From Hyphomicrobiales bacterium (GTDB taxonomy: Bacteria; Pseudomonadota; Alphaproteobacteria; Rhizobiales; Xanthobacteraceae), in assembly GCA_017305715.1 (NCBI GenBank), contig JAFKKG010000009.1, positions 124,001 to 188,000 on the forward strand: a DNA stretch of 64,000 nt, given 5' to 3'. Shown here piece after piece: positions 1 through 9,089 of the stretch. A program made the translations under genes and the position numbers. The notes beneath the pieces are model-generated. The model was not told the origin of the DNA. It ran no database searches and saw only the letters and a list, made by a program, of their open reading frames with translations. Every line of letters begins with the position of its first letter. Positions within the stretch are counted from its first letter, which is position 1.

Positions 1-600
1 AGATCAACAACACTCTCGCCAGATCTGACGTTGCTACCCGACTACTTCGGGGCGCAGATCGCCGCTTTCGCCATCGTGCTCAGTCAATTGTCAGGCCGGC
101 CACTCACCGTGATGGATTTTGGCGGCGCGCATGGCGATCTTTGCCGCATCGTCACTTCAGCGCTGGGATTGCCTCAGAACGTTCTGAACTGGAACGTCGT
201 CGAGACGGACGTTTATGTCGAGCACGCAAAGCGCAACCCGCAACCCGGCATCACGTTTCATCGAACGACGGAGACGTTGGCCAATATCGATATCGCCGTC
301 TTCAGTGGCGTGATCCACCTGTTGAAGGATTGGCAAACTCACCTGCTCGATCCCAAGGTGTCGGAGGCGTCTTTCGTGCTGACGAGCAGAACCCCGATCG
401 GGAAGATCGAGGTACCGTTCTTGCAGACCGTCGAATATTCGCACGGAAAGGTCCGTTACCCGGGCCGCATCATGGCGGAGAACGAAATCAGCGATGCGCT
501 TTCGCGAACCCACAAGCGATTGATCGCATGGGACCTTGCGCACCACATGGTGAGCTTGGGCATCGTTGGAGCCCCTACTGTTCTTTGGCAGCGCCGTTGA
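1..600 (+). CDS. TIGR04325-type putative methyltransferase (5' end outside window)
   Basis: The frame is open from base 1, so the true start lies upstream and the TTG at 31 is probably internal. About 200 residues are visible. A glycine-rich motif (MDFGGAHGDL) matches the SAM-binding motif I of class I methyltransferases, followed by an acidic VETD strand end and FSGVIHLL in the motif IV region. The overall pattern (FGG..GD, a late YPGRIMAENE block) resembles the TIGR04325 family, often found in surface-polysaccharide or rhamnan loci. The substrate cannot be told from the sequence. The neighbour downstream is on the other strand, so its operon must lie upstream of the window. Confidence 0.6.
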   Translation, partial: RSTTLSPDLTLLPDYFGAQIAAFAIVLSQLSGRPLTVMDFGGAHGDLCRIVTSALGLPQNVLNWNVVETDVYVEHAKRNPQPGITFHRTTETLANIDIAVFSGVIHLLKDWQTHLLDPKVSEASFVLTSRTPIGKIEVPFLQTVEYSHGKVRYPGRIMAENEISDALSRTHKRLIAWDLAHHMVSLGIVGAPTVLWQRR

Positions 601-689
601 AAGATCGCGGCGATCACGGCACACGATAGCGTCGACGGGAACGTGCAAGGTTACACCAGCGGGATAGGATCATCGGCCACCGGCTGCGC

Positions 690-1175
690 TCATCCCGCGG
701 CGATGGCCCAGATGAACAGCGCACATGCCAGCGTGGATGAAACCGTGCGAACGTGATTCCACAGCGTCCAGTCGGACAAATAGCGCGCCCATAGCGATGC
801 GGCCCCGGCGCTTGCCGGATCGACGGTGGCCAGCGCGTCGTTCAGGGGCACGTTGAAGACCGCCGTGCACACGAACATGCCGATCATATAGAGCACGCCG
901 CCGGCCAGCATCGCGCCCGCTCCGGGCTCGCTCCAGCGCAAGGCGGCGGCAATCGCCAGCAGCAGGCTCGCCAGGGTGGTACCGAGGAATAACGGCATGA
1001 ACAGCGATTGCACGATCACGATGTTGATCGCGTTCATCGCCATGATGCCCGGCACCTGGCCGATGCGGCCGAGCGCGGTCATGATGAAGGCCGAAAACGC
1101 GAAATACAGCCCGGCCAGCAATCCGCAGCCGATCGCACAAAACCACAGCAATCCGGTGATGACCGATTGAAGCAT
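690..1175 (-). CDS. DUF1772 family integral membrane protein
   Basis: A 161-residue protein with four predicted hydrophobic segments: an N-terminal helix with a GLYFAFSAFIM block, a second around residues 50-75, a third with YMIGMFVCTAVFNVPLN and a C-terminal helix. The FNVPLND signature and the downstream WxRY..W..WNHVRT stretch are typical of the DUF1772 (anthrone oxygenase-like) family. The biochemical role in bacteria is unknown. The ATG at 1175 is divergent from a TetR-type gene across a 95-bp intergenic region that carries a palindrome, so this gene is the probable target of that repressor. Confidence 0.75.
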   Translation of the reverse strand: MLQSVITGLLWFCAIGCGLLAGLYFAFSAFIMTALGRIGQVPGIMAMNAINIVIVQSLFMPLFLGTTLASLLLAIAAALRWSEPGAGAMLAGGVLYMIGMFVCTAVFNVPLNDALATVDPASAGAASLWARYLSDWTLWNHVRTVSSTLACALFIWAIAAG

Positions 1176-1201
1176 CGGGAACCCCTTGCGCTAAACACGA
1201 G

Positions 1202-1214
1202 AATACCTCGTATT
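1202..1214. promoter_or_regulatory. Candidate TetR operator (AATAC-N3-GTATT) in divergent promoter
   Basis: Perfect 5-bp inverted repeat AATAC ctc GTATT between the DUF1772 gene and the TetR gene. The right half (CTCGTATT, 1207-1214) recurs as a direct repeat at 1233-1240, 26 bp away. Position and symmetry fit autoregulation by the adjacent TetR protein. No footprint evidence is available from sequence alone. Confidence 0.45.
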
Positions 1215-1270
1215 TGTAAAATGCGATAAACTCTCGTATTAAATTGGTCAAGGCGTTTTTGGAGCGGCGG

Positions 1271-1915
1271 ATGGCAGCGAAGCAGAAAACCGGAACGGAG
1301 AAGGCTCCAGCGCTGGCGCGGCTGGTTCCGACACAACAGCGCAGCCGCGAGCGGTTCGAGCGCATCCTTGGAACGGCGGCCGAAATCATGGCCGAGAAGG
1401 GCAGCGAGGCGTTCCGGATGAGCGACATCGTCGCGCGCACCGGCGTCGCCTTTGGCTCGCTCTATCAATATTTTCCGGACAAGACCGCGATCATCGGCAC
1501 GCTGGCGGAGCGCTACAATGCGGTCGGCCGCGAATGCGTCCGGCGCGATCTGGCCGCGGTGAAGACCGCGCGGGATCTGCATCCGGCGCTCTGCCGCATC
1601 GTCGACAGCTACTACCGGATGTTCAACGACGAACCGGTCATGCGCGACATCTGGCAGGCGACCCAGGCCGACCGGAGCCTGCAAAAACTCGATGAAGAGG
1701 ACGGCGCCTATCTCGCCGGCCTGCTCCACGAGGCGTTACGGCGAATTGCGCCGAATGCGCCCTCACCCGCGCTGGCGTCGTTCTCGCAACTGATCATGAC
1801 GCTGATCGCGGCCACCGTGCGCCACGCGATCGCGCTGGAGCCAAAGGAAGCCGCGCGAATGCTGGCGCTGTTCAAGCGGATGCTGCCGAAGAATCTGGCG
1901 GCGCTGGAGATTTGA
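1271..1915 (+). CDS. TetR/AcrR family transcriptional regulator
   Basis: 214 residues from the ATG at 1271, which has GGAG at 1261-1264. A TTG at 1244 would add nine residues and is less likely. The N-terminal helix-turn-helix is clear: RERFERILGTAAEIMAEKG, then FRMSDIVARTGVAFGSLYQYF, the diagnostic recognition-helix block ending in LYQYFPDK. The C-terminal half is helical and presumably binds a small ligand. Divergent orientation to the DUF1772 membrane-protein gene, with a palindrome between them, suggests a local repressor. The ligand is unknown. Confidence 0.9.
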   Translation: MAAKQKTGTEKAPALARLVPTQQRSRERFERILGTAAEIMAEKGSEAFRMSDIVARTGVAFGSLYQYFPDKTAIIGTLAERYNAVGRECVRRDLAAVKTARDLHPALCRIVDSYYRMFNDEPVMRDIWQATQADRSLQKLDEEDGAYLAGLLHEALRRIAPNAPSPALASFSQLIMTLIAATVRHAIALEPKEAARMLALFKRMLPKNLAALEI

Positions 1916-2119
1916 TCCCCGGCGTGGGGTCGGCGATGCCCGGTCAGGTAGAGCAGTTCCTGCCGCGCTCAATTGGACAGTGACGCTGGCGTTCACGGAC
2001 GTTGCCTCTCGACAGCACGCATCCAGGTTGTAGTCTACCAGAGCGTGCACCCTCGCGCGGCGCGCGCAATTGCCTCCGCTCCATGAAGCTGCATCTGGCG
2101 CGTCGTGAGAGTTTTCAAC

Positions 2120-5100
2120 ATGCAACGCCATTTCGATTTGATCATAACCGCCGATCCCGTCGACTTTTCAGCCCAATTCCGTCTGCAAGATCAGACGGGC
2201 GCTCAACTGGCCTATCGATTCACTTCTTTCAAATCCATCACATTGTCCCGTCAATTGGGCCTTTTTGACCTGCGGAACTTCCTCCGGAATTTCGTGGAGC
2301 CGGAGAAGGAGACCGAAGCTATCGCCGAGATCGGCGTTTGCATTGCCGAGGAGGTGCTCGGCAAGGAGATTTTTCTCAAACTGTGGGAGGGCCAGTCCCA
2401 ACGCACACTCCGCATTCATCTCCCCGCAGGCGAGTCGGATGACAATCTGCTGGCGACCGCGCTCGCGCGCGTGCCGTGGGAGATCGCGCGGCCGTCTTTC
2501 ACCCAGCCCACCCTGGAGGAGCGCTTTCTCGTCGTCCGTATTGTCAGCGACAATGCCCGGGTCACCGATCAACCGCCGGCGCCGGAAAAGCACGAGAGTC
2601 TTCGCGTGCTGTTCGTATTTGCTGAAACAAAGGACTCGCCTCCTCTGGGCATACGGCGAGAACGACGCCAGTTGCTCAATCTATTCGAGCGGGAAATCTA
2701 CCCGACGCGCCGGGTGATCGCTCACGTCCTGTCGAATGGCGTCACGCGCGAGCGTCTGCGCGCGCAGATCCAGGAGAACGGCGGCTACCATATCGTGCAC
2801 TGGAGCGGCCACGGCGCCATGAACGCCCTCGAGCTCGCAAGGGCCGACGGCCTGTCGGATGACCTCAGCGGAAAGGACCTGATCGATTTTTTCCACGAAG
2901 CCGGGACATTCCTTCCGCGCCTTGTGTACCTGAGCGCCTGCAACTCCGGCGAGATCGCAGAAATCAGGAACTGGAACGATTTTCTGGCCGTCGCCAGGCA
3001 TGATCAATCCGGAAGCCCAGACAAGACCCTTGCGCCGACGGCCACCCGGGACATCCCGATCAAGCAGGAGCCCGGCTATGCCGGCATCGCCCTGACCCTG
3101 CTGATGGACGGAGTGCCGTCCGTGGTCGCGATGCGTTACTCGGTCGGCGACGACTACGCCCGCGAGCTGGGTATCGAATTTTATCGGCTCTTGCTGGCCC
3201 ACGCACAGCCAAAGCCCGTGGCGAGCGCGCTGGCGATGGCGCGGCGCGCGATCCGCAATCCGAACCAGCATCAGCAGGCCCAGTTCGCGGCGTGCGATCA
3301 TGCGACCCCCGTGCTCTACGGCGCCGAGCAACCCGGACTGCCCTTGATCAACGGCAGAAGCGACGGCCTCGTCGTCCGGCGTCTGCGGCTGCATCAGATC
3401 GCGGAACTGACCGTGGCGGAACATGCGCATTTCGTCGGCCGCGCATGGCAATTGGCCGGGCTTGGCGCCAGCTTCGTGGGGGCGAGTTATAGCGTCGATG
3501 CCAAACCGGTCGCCGTGATCACCGGGCTTGGCGGAATGGGGAAAACGGCGCTTGCAGCCGAAGCGCTTGCGCTGTGGGAGGACCGCTTCAAATGGGTGTT
3601 GCTGTACCAGGCAAAGCCCGGCGCGCTCCCGTTCGAGGCGTTTCTGACCGATATTCACACCAAGCTCATGACAGAACTCGGCCGCTACCACCAACACGTG
3701 GCGTCCAATCCGGCTGACGTCATATTTGCGCTCGCGAACGGGGAGTTCACCGGTCCGCCAAGACAACAGCGGTTGATCGAAAATCTCGTTCGCGCGCTCA
3801 AGGACGAGGCTATTTTGCTCGTGCTCGACAATTTCGAGACCAATCTGAAGCCGATCCCGGAGCCCGGCCAACCCGCGGGCGAGCCGGTATGGGCCTGCCA
3901 GGACCCGGTATGGGACGACTGCCTGAAAAGCCTGGCCGAGAATTTGGTCGGCGGGCCTTCAAGGGTGCTCATCACCTGTCGCCGGCCGCTTGCAGCATTG
4001 CGCGGGGCGCCGGTTCACTCCGTGCAACTCGGACCGCTGCCGCCCAACGAGGCCGCGTTGTATTTGCGTGAACACCGGGGATTGAACGCGATGATCTTCG
4101 GCGGAGATGCGGCCGAGCGCGCGCTCGCCATCCGGTTGCTGACGGCCTCGCGGTTTCATCCCTTGCTGATGGACCATCTGGCGCGGCTGGCCGTTGCGGG
4201 CCAGCCCCTCCGGCCTCAGCTCCTGCAAGCGCTCGAACTCCTCGAGCAGAGCGGCGACCTGTCGCAGCTCCCCGCGCTCTTCGATGCCGGTCACGAGAAC
4301 GCCAGCGAGCTCGCCTACCTCAATGACGCGCTGGTCGTCTCGATCGATGTGCTCATTGAAAGCGCCGCTCCGGCAGCCCGCCGGCTGCTGTGGATTGTCG
4401 CGTTGGCCGATGATCCCGCCACCCTGAGACTGGTGGGAAGCGTATGGACGGTGTGTTTCAAAAACCAGAAAACACTTCCGGCAGGTCGGGATCTGACGCC
4501 GTATTTCAGTCATCTGCTGTCTGTGGGCCTCGCGATTTTGGAGCGAAGCCGTCCCGACGACGACAACCCGAACGTCACCTGCCACGAACTGGTACGCGAG
4601 CGTATTCGCGCCTGGATGACGGCACATCCGGCCGATCGATTGGACTGCACGGAGAACCAGATCCTCGTCGCCTACGCCGAACGGATGGAGGCGGCTTTCC
4701 GGGGGCTGCGGCAGACCGACACGACGGCCGCCCTCGAAGCCGGCCGGCGGGCGATTACCTATTACGTCACAGCCCATGCGTTCGATCGTTTGAGCAATCT
4801 GGCCGGCAACGTCGTCATCGGCGCGAGCGATCCGCAACTCCTGACCAGGCTGCTCCCGCACCTGCAATCCGCCGTCCATGCGGTTCCTCCGGGCCAGGGC
4901 CAATGGCGCTGCCTGCTGGCGCTGGCCGACGCCATGGACAATTCCGGCGGACATCGGGAGAGCCTGCCGTTCTATGAGGAGAGTGCGGTGCTCGCAAAGA
5001 GCGTTGCCGAAGGTGGTAGCGCAGACGCACCAGCGGCCTGGATGGACTACGCCACGGCGGTTGGCAATTGGGCGATCGCCCTGCAAAACCTCGGTGAATA

Positions 5101-6046
5101 CGACGCATCGTTTCGCCTGCTCGTCGAAAGAGTGGAGACCCTGACGAAGCTGGATGCGCCGGCGGTCAGTATTGTCAGCAGCGAGTTGGAGGTGATGCAT
5201 CTCGTTGTCAAACAGGGCGGGGCAGAACAAGTGCTTCCCGAAATCGAGAAGCGGGTCGCCATCATGGAGGAATGGCGGCGGCGCATCGGCCTCGGCGAAC
5301 GACTGATCGAAGTGCCCTTCCCCGAACAGTTCAATCATCTTTTTCTCAGCGCACTGACGACGAGCCGCAACGCGTGGTCTGAAACAGAGAATTGGGAAGC
5401 CGCGCTGCGACGAACCGACCAGATGCTGGAACTACGGCGGCTGTTGAAACACCCGGTCGAACAAATCGCGATGGACGAGAGCAACCGGGCGATCTTTCTC
5501 GTCCAGTTGAAGCGTTTTCACGAGGCAAAACCCGTGCTCGAAAAGTGCCTGCGGGTTTTCCAGAATAGTCCGGAGAATTTGGCGAAGACCTATCACACGC
5601 TGGCCGACATGATGTCCGAGCAGGACGATGTTGCCCAAGCCGTGATTCAGGAACGCCGTGCGCTCGCGATATTCAACGCGTTGCCAAATCCAGACGATCG
5701 CTGCGCCTGCCACTATAGTATTTCGAACTATCTTCACCGGCTTGACGGGACGGCGTTGGCCGAAGCGGCCAGCCATCGGATCGCAGCGCTCACATATGCC
5801 TTCGCCACAGGCTTGCCGCGGAGAATTGAAATGCTCACGGCCGGCTACGCCATCGACATCAGGGAAAAACGAGTCGAACTCCCCAATGTGTCGCTGTCGG
5901 AGGTTCTCGCCCAGCCGGCGTTCGCCGCGCTTGGCCAATGGCTCGGGCAAAAGCATCCTGCGCGCGATGAATTGCAGGCGCAGATCGATCAATATCTGGA
6001 GGCATGCAGGCAATTCCGTGCCAGCCAGGAAGCGCAACAGGGGTGA
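2120..6046 (+). CDS. CHAT protease - STAND NTPase - TPR protein (1308 aa)
   Basis: Start taken at the ATG 2120, with GAGAG about 10 nt upstream; a GTG at 2105 would add five residues. Domains in order: a ~150-residue N-terminal region; a CHAT caspase-like protease with the catalytic His in VHWSGHG (H227, H231) and Cys in LSACNSGE (C274); a STAND/NB-ARC-like ATPase with P-loop GLGGMGKT (469-476), Walker B LLVLDNFE (D570) and a LITCRRPL sensor block; a helical region; and a TPR-like C-terminal third (from about residue 900). Key catalytic residues are all present, so it looks active. CHAT and STAND architectures are known in bacterial NLR-like immunity and in TPR-CHAT effectors. The gene stands alone, so the protease target and trigger are unknown. 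Defence or programmed death is an inference. Confidence 0.85.
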   Translation: MQRHFDLIITADPVDFSAQFRLQDQTGAQLAYRFTSFKSITLSRQLGLFDLRNFLRNFVEPEKETEAIAEIGVCIAEEVLGKEIFLKLWEGQSQRTLRIHLPAGESDDNLLATALARVPWEIARPSFTQPTLEERFLVVRIVSDNARVTDQPPAPEKHESLRVLFVFAETKDSPPLGIRRERRQLLNLFEREIYPTRRVIAHVLSNGVTRERLRAQIQENGGYHIVHWSGHGAMNALELARADGLSDDLSGKDLIDFFHEAGTFLPRLVYLSACNSGEIAEIRNWNDFLAVARHDQSGSPDKTLAPTATRDIPIKQEPGYAGIALTLLMDGVPSVVAMRYSVGDDYARELGIEFYRLLLAHAQPKPVASALAMARRAIRNPNQHQQAQFAACDHATPVLYGAEQPGLPLINGRSDGLVVRRLRLHQIAELTVAEHAHFVGRAWQLAGLGASFVGASYSVDAKPVAVITGLGGMGKTALAAEALALWEDRFKWVLLYQAKPGALPFEAFLTDIHTKLMTELGRYHQHVASNPADVIFALANGEFTGPPRQQRLIENLVRALKDEAILLVLDNFETNLKPIPEPGQPAGEPVWACQDPVWDDCLKSLAENLVGGPSRVLITCRRPLAALRGAPVHSVQLGPLPPNEAALYLREHRGLNAMIFGGDAAERALAIRLLTASRFHPLLMDHLARLAVAGQPLRPQLLQALELLEQSGDLSQLPALFDAGHENASELAYLNDALVVSIDVLIESAAPAARRLLWIVALADDPATLRLVGSVWTVCFKNQKTLPAGRDLTPYFSHLLSVGLAILERSRPDDDNPNVTCHELVRERIRAWMTAHPADRLDCTENQILVAYAERMEAAFRGLRQTDTTAALEAGRRAITYYVTAHAFDRLSNLAGNVVIGASDPQLLTRLLPHLQSAVHAVPPGQGQWRCLLALADAMDNSGGHRESLPFYEESAVLAKSVAEGGSADAPAAWMDYATAVGNWAIALQNLGEYDASFRLLVERVETLTKLDAPAVSIVSSELEVMHLVVKQGGAEQVLPEIEKRVAIMEEWRRRIGLGERLIEVPFPEQFNHLFLSALTTSRNAWSETENWEAALRRTDQMLELRRLLKHPVEQIAMDESNRAIFLVQLKRFHEAKPVLEKCLRVFQNSPENLAKTYHTLADMMSEQDDVAQAVIQERRALAIFNALPNPDDRCACHYSISNYLHRLDGTALAEAASHRIAALTYAFATGLPRRIEMLTAGYAIDIREKRVELPNVSLSEVLAQPAFAALGQWLGQKHPARDELQAQIDQYLEACRQFRASQEAQQG

Positions 6047-6071
6047 AAGTCCGGGACCGCCCCCTCGCCGC

Positions 6072-6326
6072 TTACCGCTCGAACACCGCCGCGCATGCCG
6101 GGCTCAAGTTCGCCTTCTGCCGGCGCAGGCAGGCAGTGATGGCGCGGGCATTGGGGATTTCGCCGGCGCACAGCCGGTAGACATCGGGCGTGCAGGCCCT
6201 GCGCTGCTCGGGCGTGCCCTGCGCGGCCGCCGACCCGCCGGCGGCCAATGCGAGGAAGAGCCCGAGTGTCGAGCCCCACCGGATGTGGCCCGGCAGCGTC
6301 GCGATTCGAAGCAAGTGCGATTTCAT
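6072..6326 (-). CDS. Small secreted cysteine-containing protein
   Basis: 84 residues. A hydrophobic stretch (residues 16-36) ending in SAAAQ looks like a signal peptide. The mature part carries four cysteines in the pattern CTPDVYRLC...ACLRRQK...PAC, resembling short Cys-repeat proteins common in Bradyrhizobium and relatives (ACTPDV.RLC..EIP). It is probably periplasmic with two disulfides. A GGAGACGC ribosome-binding site precedes the ATG at 6326. The function is unknown. It converges on the end of the CHAT gene with only 25 bp between them. Confidence 0.7.
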   Translation of the reverse strand: MKSHLLRIATLPGHIRWGSTLGLFLALAAGGSAAAQGTPEQRRACTPDVYRLCAGEIPNARAITACLRRQKANLSPACAAVFER

Positions 6327-6580
6327 GACTGCGTCTCCGTGATCGGGCCCGGCCTTGACAGCGCGGGCGACATCGGAGCGAATACGCGGAATAATTTTCG
6401 CGAAATGTGATTTTTCTCACATTTGGCGCGGGGCGCGCGGGTCTACCGTGCATCCCGGGGAAATCAATACTTTACTAACCACATTTGCCGCGGTTGCCGG
6501 ATCGATAAAATTCGATCGATCCAGTCAATCCGAACACAAAGCCGTTTTGGGATCGTGGGCTCCGAAACCCGGAGAGCGCG

Positions 6581-6760
6581 ATGAGTGAAGTTGAGTTCGA
6601 CCAATTGCTGGACGCCGTGAAAACGGCCATCGCGCCCGTTCCGGAGGATGATTTCTTGGCCCAGACCGTGCCGCTTCGTCAGCCGCCGCGCCCCGCCAAC
6701 GACAACCGCGCGCCCTGGCCGCTGGTTCCGTTTCCGGAGGGCTGGTACGCCGCCTGCTGA
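6581..6760 (+). CDS. Small hypothetical protein (59 aa)
   Basis: An ATG at 6581 follows GGAGAG at 6571-6576. The protein is acidic at the N terminus ([16 protein letters not shown]) and proline-rich afterwards, ending in [17 protein letters not shown]. The [15 protein letters not shown] tail has the look of a conserved rhizobial small protein rather than chance coding. It has no signal peptide or membrane segment. The function is unknown. Confidence 0.55.
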   Translation: MSEVEFDQLLDAVKTAIAPVPEDDFLAQTVPLRQPPRPANDNRAPWPLVPFPEGWYAAC

Positions 6761-6832
6761 TCGTTTGAAATTCCGACCGCTAAACCTCGACCGGTCTCTC
6801 GTATATCAGGCGTAAGTCATTGATTATATGGA

Positions 6833-6906
6833 TGGAGGCCACGACCAGAATTGAACTGGTGTACACGGTTTTGCAGACCGTTGCGTAACCACTCCGCCAC
6901 GTGGCC
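6833..6906 (-). tRNA. tRNA-Cys (GCA)
   Basis: On the minus strand the acceptor GGCCACG (complement of 6900-6906) pairs with CGTGGCC, followed by discriminator T and an encoded CCA (6833-6835). The anticodon loop is CTGCAAA, giving GCA. The T-arm reads CCAG-TTCAATT-CTGG. The length is 74 nt and all four arms fold. Confidence 0.93.
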
Positions 6907-7343
6907 CCATCGGGGCGGATCAATATAGCGCCTCAAGCGCTTAGGCAACCATCCTCGCCTGGCAACCCTAAAACTTCTGAAACTCTCCAACCGTCGCGCT
7001 TCCGAAACTTGCGTGGACTTTACGTTCGCGGTCCGCTCACCCGCCGCCGGGATCGCGATCCGGTTCGCACCCCTCCATCATATGAGCCAGGCACGCCTTG
7101 CCGCTTCGATCATGGCACTGACCAGTGAGGTGGCCGCGCCAGCCGATCTCCGCTTGGCCGGGTCGGTCGCGCGATTACAAATCAACCGGCATTCGATCGC
7201 GTCGGCGCGACACAGAGTTGGTGACAGTGCTTTCCCTTTGAACTAACATCTAAAAAACTTGTCGGTCGCCGGTTAGTCGAGACAACAGCTTAGCGAGATA
7301 AACAAGAAGACTGAAAATCCGACGGGAGCCGGAGGGCGCGGTC
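6907..7343. other. Non-coding stretch between tRNA-Cys and aspT
   Basis: 437 bp without a supportable gene; short open frames here lack ribosome-binding sites and family resemblance. It presumably holds the aspT promoter. I see no clear operator or terminator. Confidence 0.5.
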
Positions 7344-9032
7344 ATGTTCGAATGGCTGGCTGGAACGCTGCGTGCATATCCCGAACTGGCAATTTTTGCT
7401 GCGCTTGCGGTCGGATTTTGGATTGGCCCCAAGAAGATCGGTGGTTTTAGTCTCGGCAACGTCACGGCCACGCTTCTGGCGGCCGTCGTGATCGGTCAAC
7501 TGACGATCGCCATCTCGCCGAACGTCAAATCCGTCTTCTTCCTTCTATTCCTGTTTGCTGTTGGCTACGGCGTCGGACCCCAGTTTTTCCAGGGCTTGGC
7601 GAAAGAAGGTCCGAGGCAGATCGCGTTTGCCGTCATCGTCCTGGCTTTCTGTCTTGTCGTCCCGTTGATTTGCGCAAAGTTTGCCGGTCTCGACCTCGGA
7701 TATGCGACCGGTCTGTATGCGGGCTCGCAGACGATCTCAGCCTCGATCGGCGTTGCCACCGATCAGATCATGCGGCTGGGGCTGTCGCCGGATCAGGCAA
7801 AGACCTTCGTCGATAAAATTCCGATTGGTTACGCAGTCACCTACATCTTCGGCACCATTGGGTCGGCGATCGTGCTTGCCAAACTCGGTCCTTGGCTCAT
7901 CGGAGTCGACCTTCCGAAGGCTTGTGCAGAATATGAAAAGCAAATGGGCGCTGGCGGCTCAGCCGAGTCGACGCTGTCAGCACGTCGCAACTGGGAGATG
8001 CGCGCCTATGTGCTCGAAGCCGGCACGCCGGCAATTGGCAAGACGGTTGAGGAAGCGGAAGCAAATGCAAAAAATGGGCGCTTTCTGATCGAGCGGGTCC
8101 GCCGCGGCCATATGATTCTTGAAGCGACGCCCGATCTTGTTTTGGCAGCCGCCGATGTCGTTGCGATCGCTGCCCGGCGCGATCTGCTGGTCGAACTGCT
8201 CAGTGGCCATGCAAAGGAAGTTGATGACCGCGAGTTGCTCGATGTGCCGGTTGAGGTTGCGGACGTCTTCATCACCAATAAGGCGTACGCGGGCCGGAAG
8301 CTTGCCGAATTCGCCCACAGCCCCTTCGCGCACTCCGTATTTCTGCGCAGGATCATGCGACACATGGTTGAAATCCCGATCCTGCCGGAGACGGTAATTC
8401 AACGCGGTGACATCCTGACGCTGGTTGGAACAAAGGCCGGTATCGATCTCGCCGCACAACACCTTGGCTATGCCGACCGCGCGGTCGAGGCCACCGACAT
8501 CGCGTTCTTGGGCGCGGGTGTCTTGCTCGGCGGTCTGGTCGGTGCGTTGAGCTACAATGCCGGCGGCATTCCGATCAGCCTTTCGACGAGTGGCGGCGCG
8601 CTGCTGGCGGGCCTGATCCTCGGCTGGCTGCGCACCATCCATCCGACCTTCGGGCGCATTCCGGGTCCGGCGCTCGCGCTGATGAATACGCTGGGTCTCA
8701 ACGTTTTCATTGCGGTGGTCGGGATTTCATCCGGGCCGGGCTTCGTCTCCGGCCTTAAGGAGGTCGGCGTCAGCCTGTTCCTGTGGGGCATTGTCGCCAC
8801 CACTTTACCGTTGATCATCGCGGTTTATGTAGGCCACTACGTCTTTAAATTTCATCCTGCGATCCTGTTCGGCGCATGCGCCGGGGTTCGCACCACGACC
8901 GCGGCCCTTGGCATGATCCAAGAAGCGGCTAAGAGCAAAGTGCCGGCGCTTGGTTATGGCATGCCCTACGCGATCGGCAACACCCTGCTGACAATCTTTG
9001 GAATGGTGATCGTGCTGCTGATGGCACATTGA
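7344..9032 (+). CDS. aspT: Aspartate:alanine exchanger family transporter (AspT/YidE type)
   Basis: 562 residues from an ATG with a strong GGAGGG site (7331-7336). The architecture is that of the AAE family: an N-terminal membrane half (about residues 10-185, including LFLFAVGYGVGPQF and GLYAGSQTISASIG), two central cytoplasmic TrkA-C/RCK-like segments (about 205-375) and a C-terminal membrane half repeating the motif (GISSGPGFVSGL; FGACAGVRTTTAALG). AspT exchanges aspartate for alanine electrogenically. The aspartate 4-decarboxylase gene 57 bp downstream supports this substrate pair: decarboxylation consumes a proton inside the cell, and exchange builds membrane potential. This assignment rests on family and context. 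Confidence 0.85.
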   Translation: MFEWLAGTLRAYPELAIFAALAVGFWIGPKKIGGFSLGNVTATLLAAVVIGQLTIAISPNVKSVFFLLFLFAVGYGVGPQFFQGLAKEGPRQIAFAVIVLAFCLVVPLICAKFAGLDLGYATGLYAGSQTISASIGVATDQIMRLGLSPDQAKTFVDKIPIGYAVTYIFGTIGSAIVLAKLGPWLIGVDLPKACAEYEKQMGAGGSAESTLSARRNWEMRAYVLEAGTPAIGKTVEEAEANAKNGRFLIERVRRGHMILEATPDLVLAAADVVAIAARRDLLVELLSGHAKEVDDRELLDVPVEVADVFITNKAYAGRKLAEFAHSPFAHSVFLRRIMRHMVEIPILPETVIQRGDILTLVGTKAGIDLAAQHLGYADRAVEATDIAFLGAGVLLGGLVGALSYNAGGIPISLSTSGGALLAGLILGWLRTIHPTFGRIPGPALALMNTLGLNVFIAVVGISSGPGFVSGLKEVGVSLFLWGIVATTLPLIIAVYVGHYVFKFHPAILFGACAGVRTTTAALGMIQEAAKSKVPALGYGMPYAIGNTLLTIFGMVIVLLMAH

Positions 9033-9089
9033 GTTCGATCCACGTCTAAAAGCCGCATCCGCGTCTTGAGCGATCATGGGAGACAGGTC

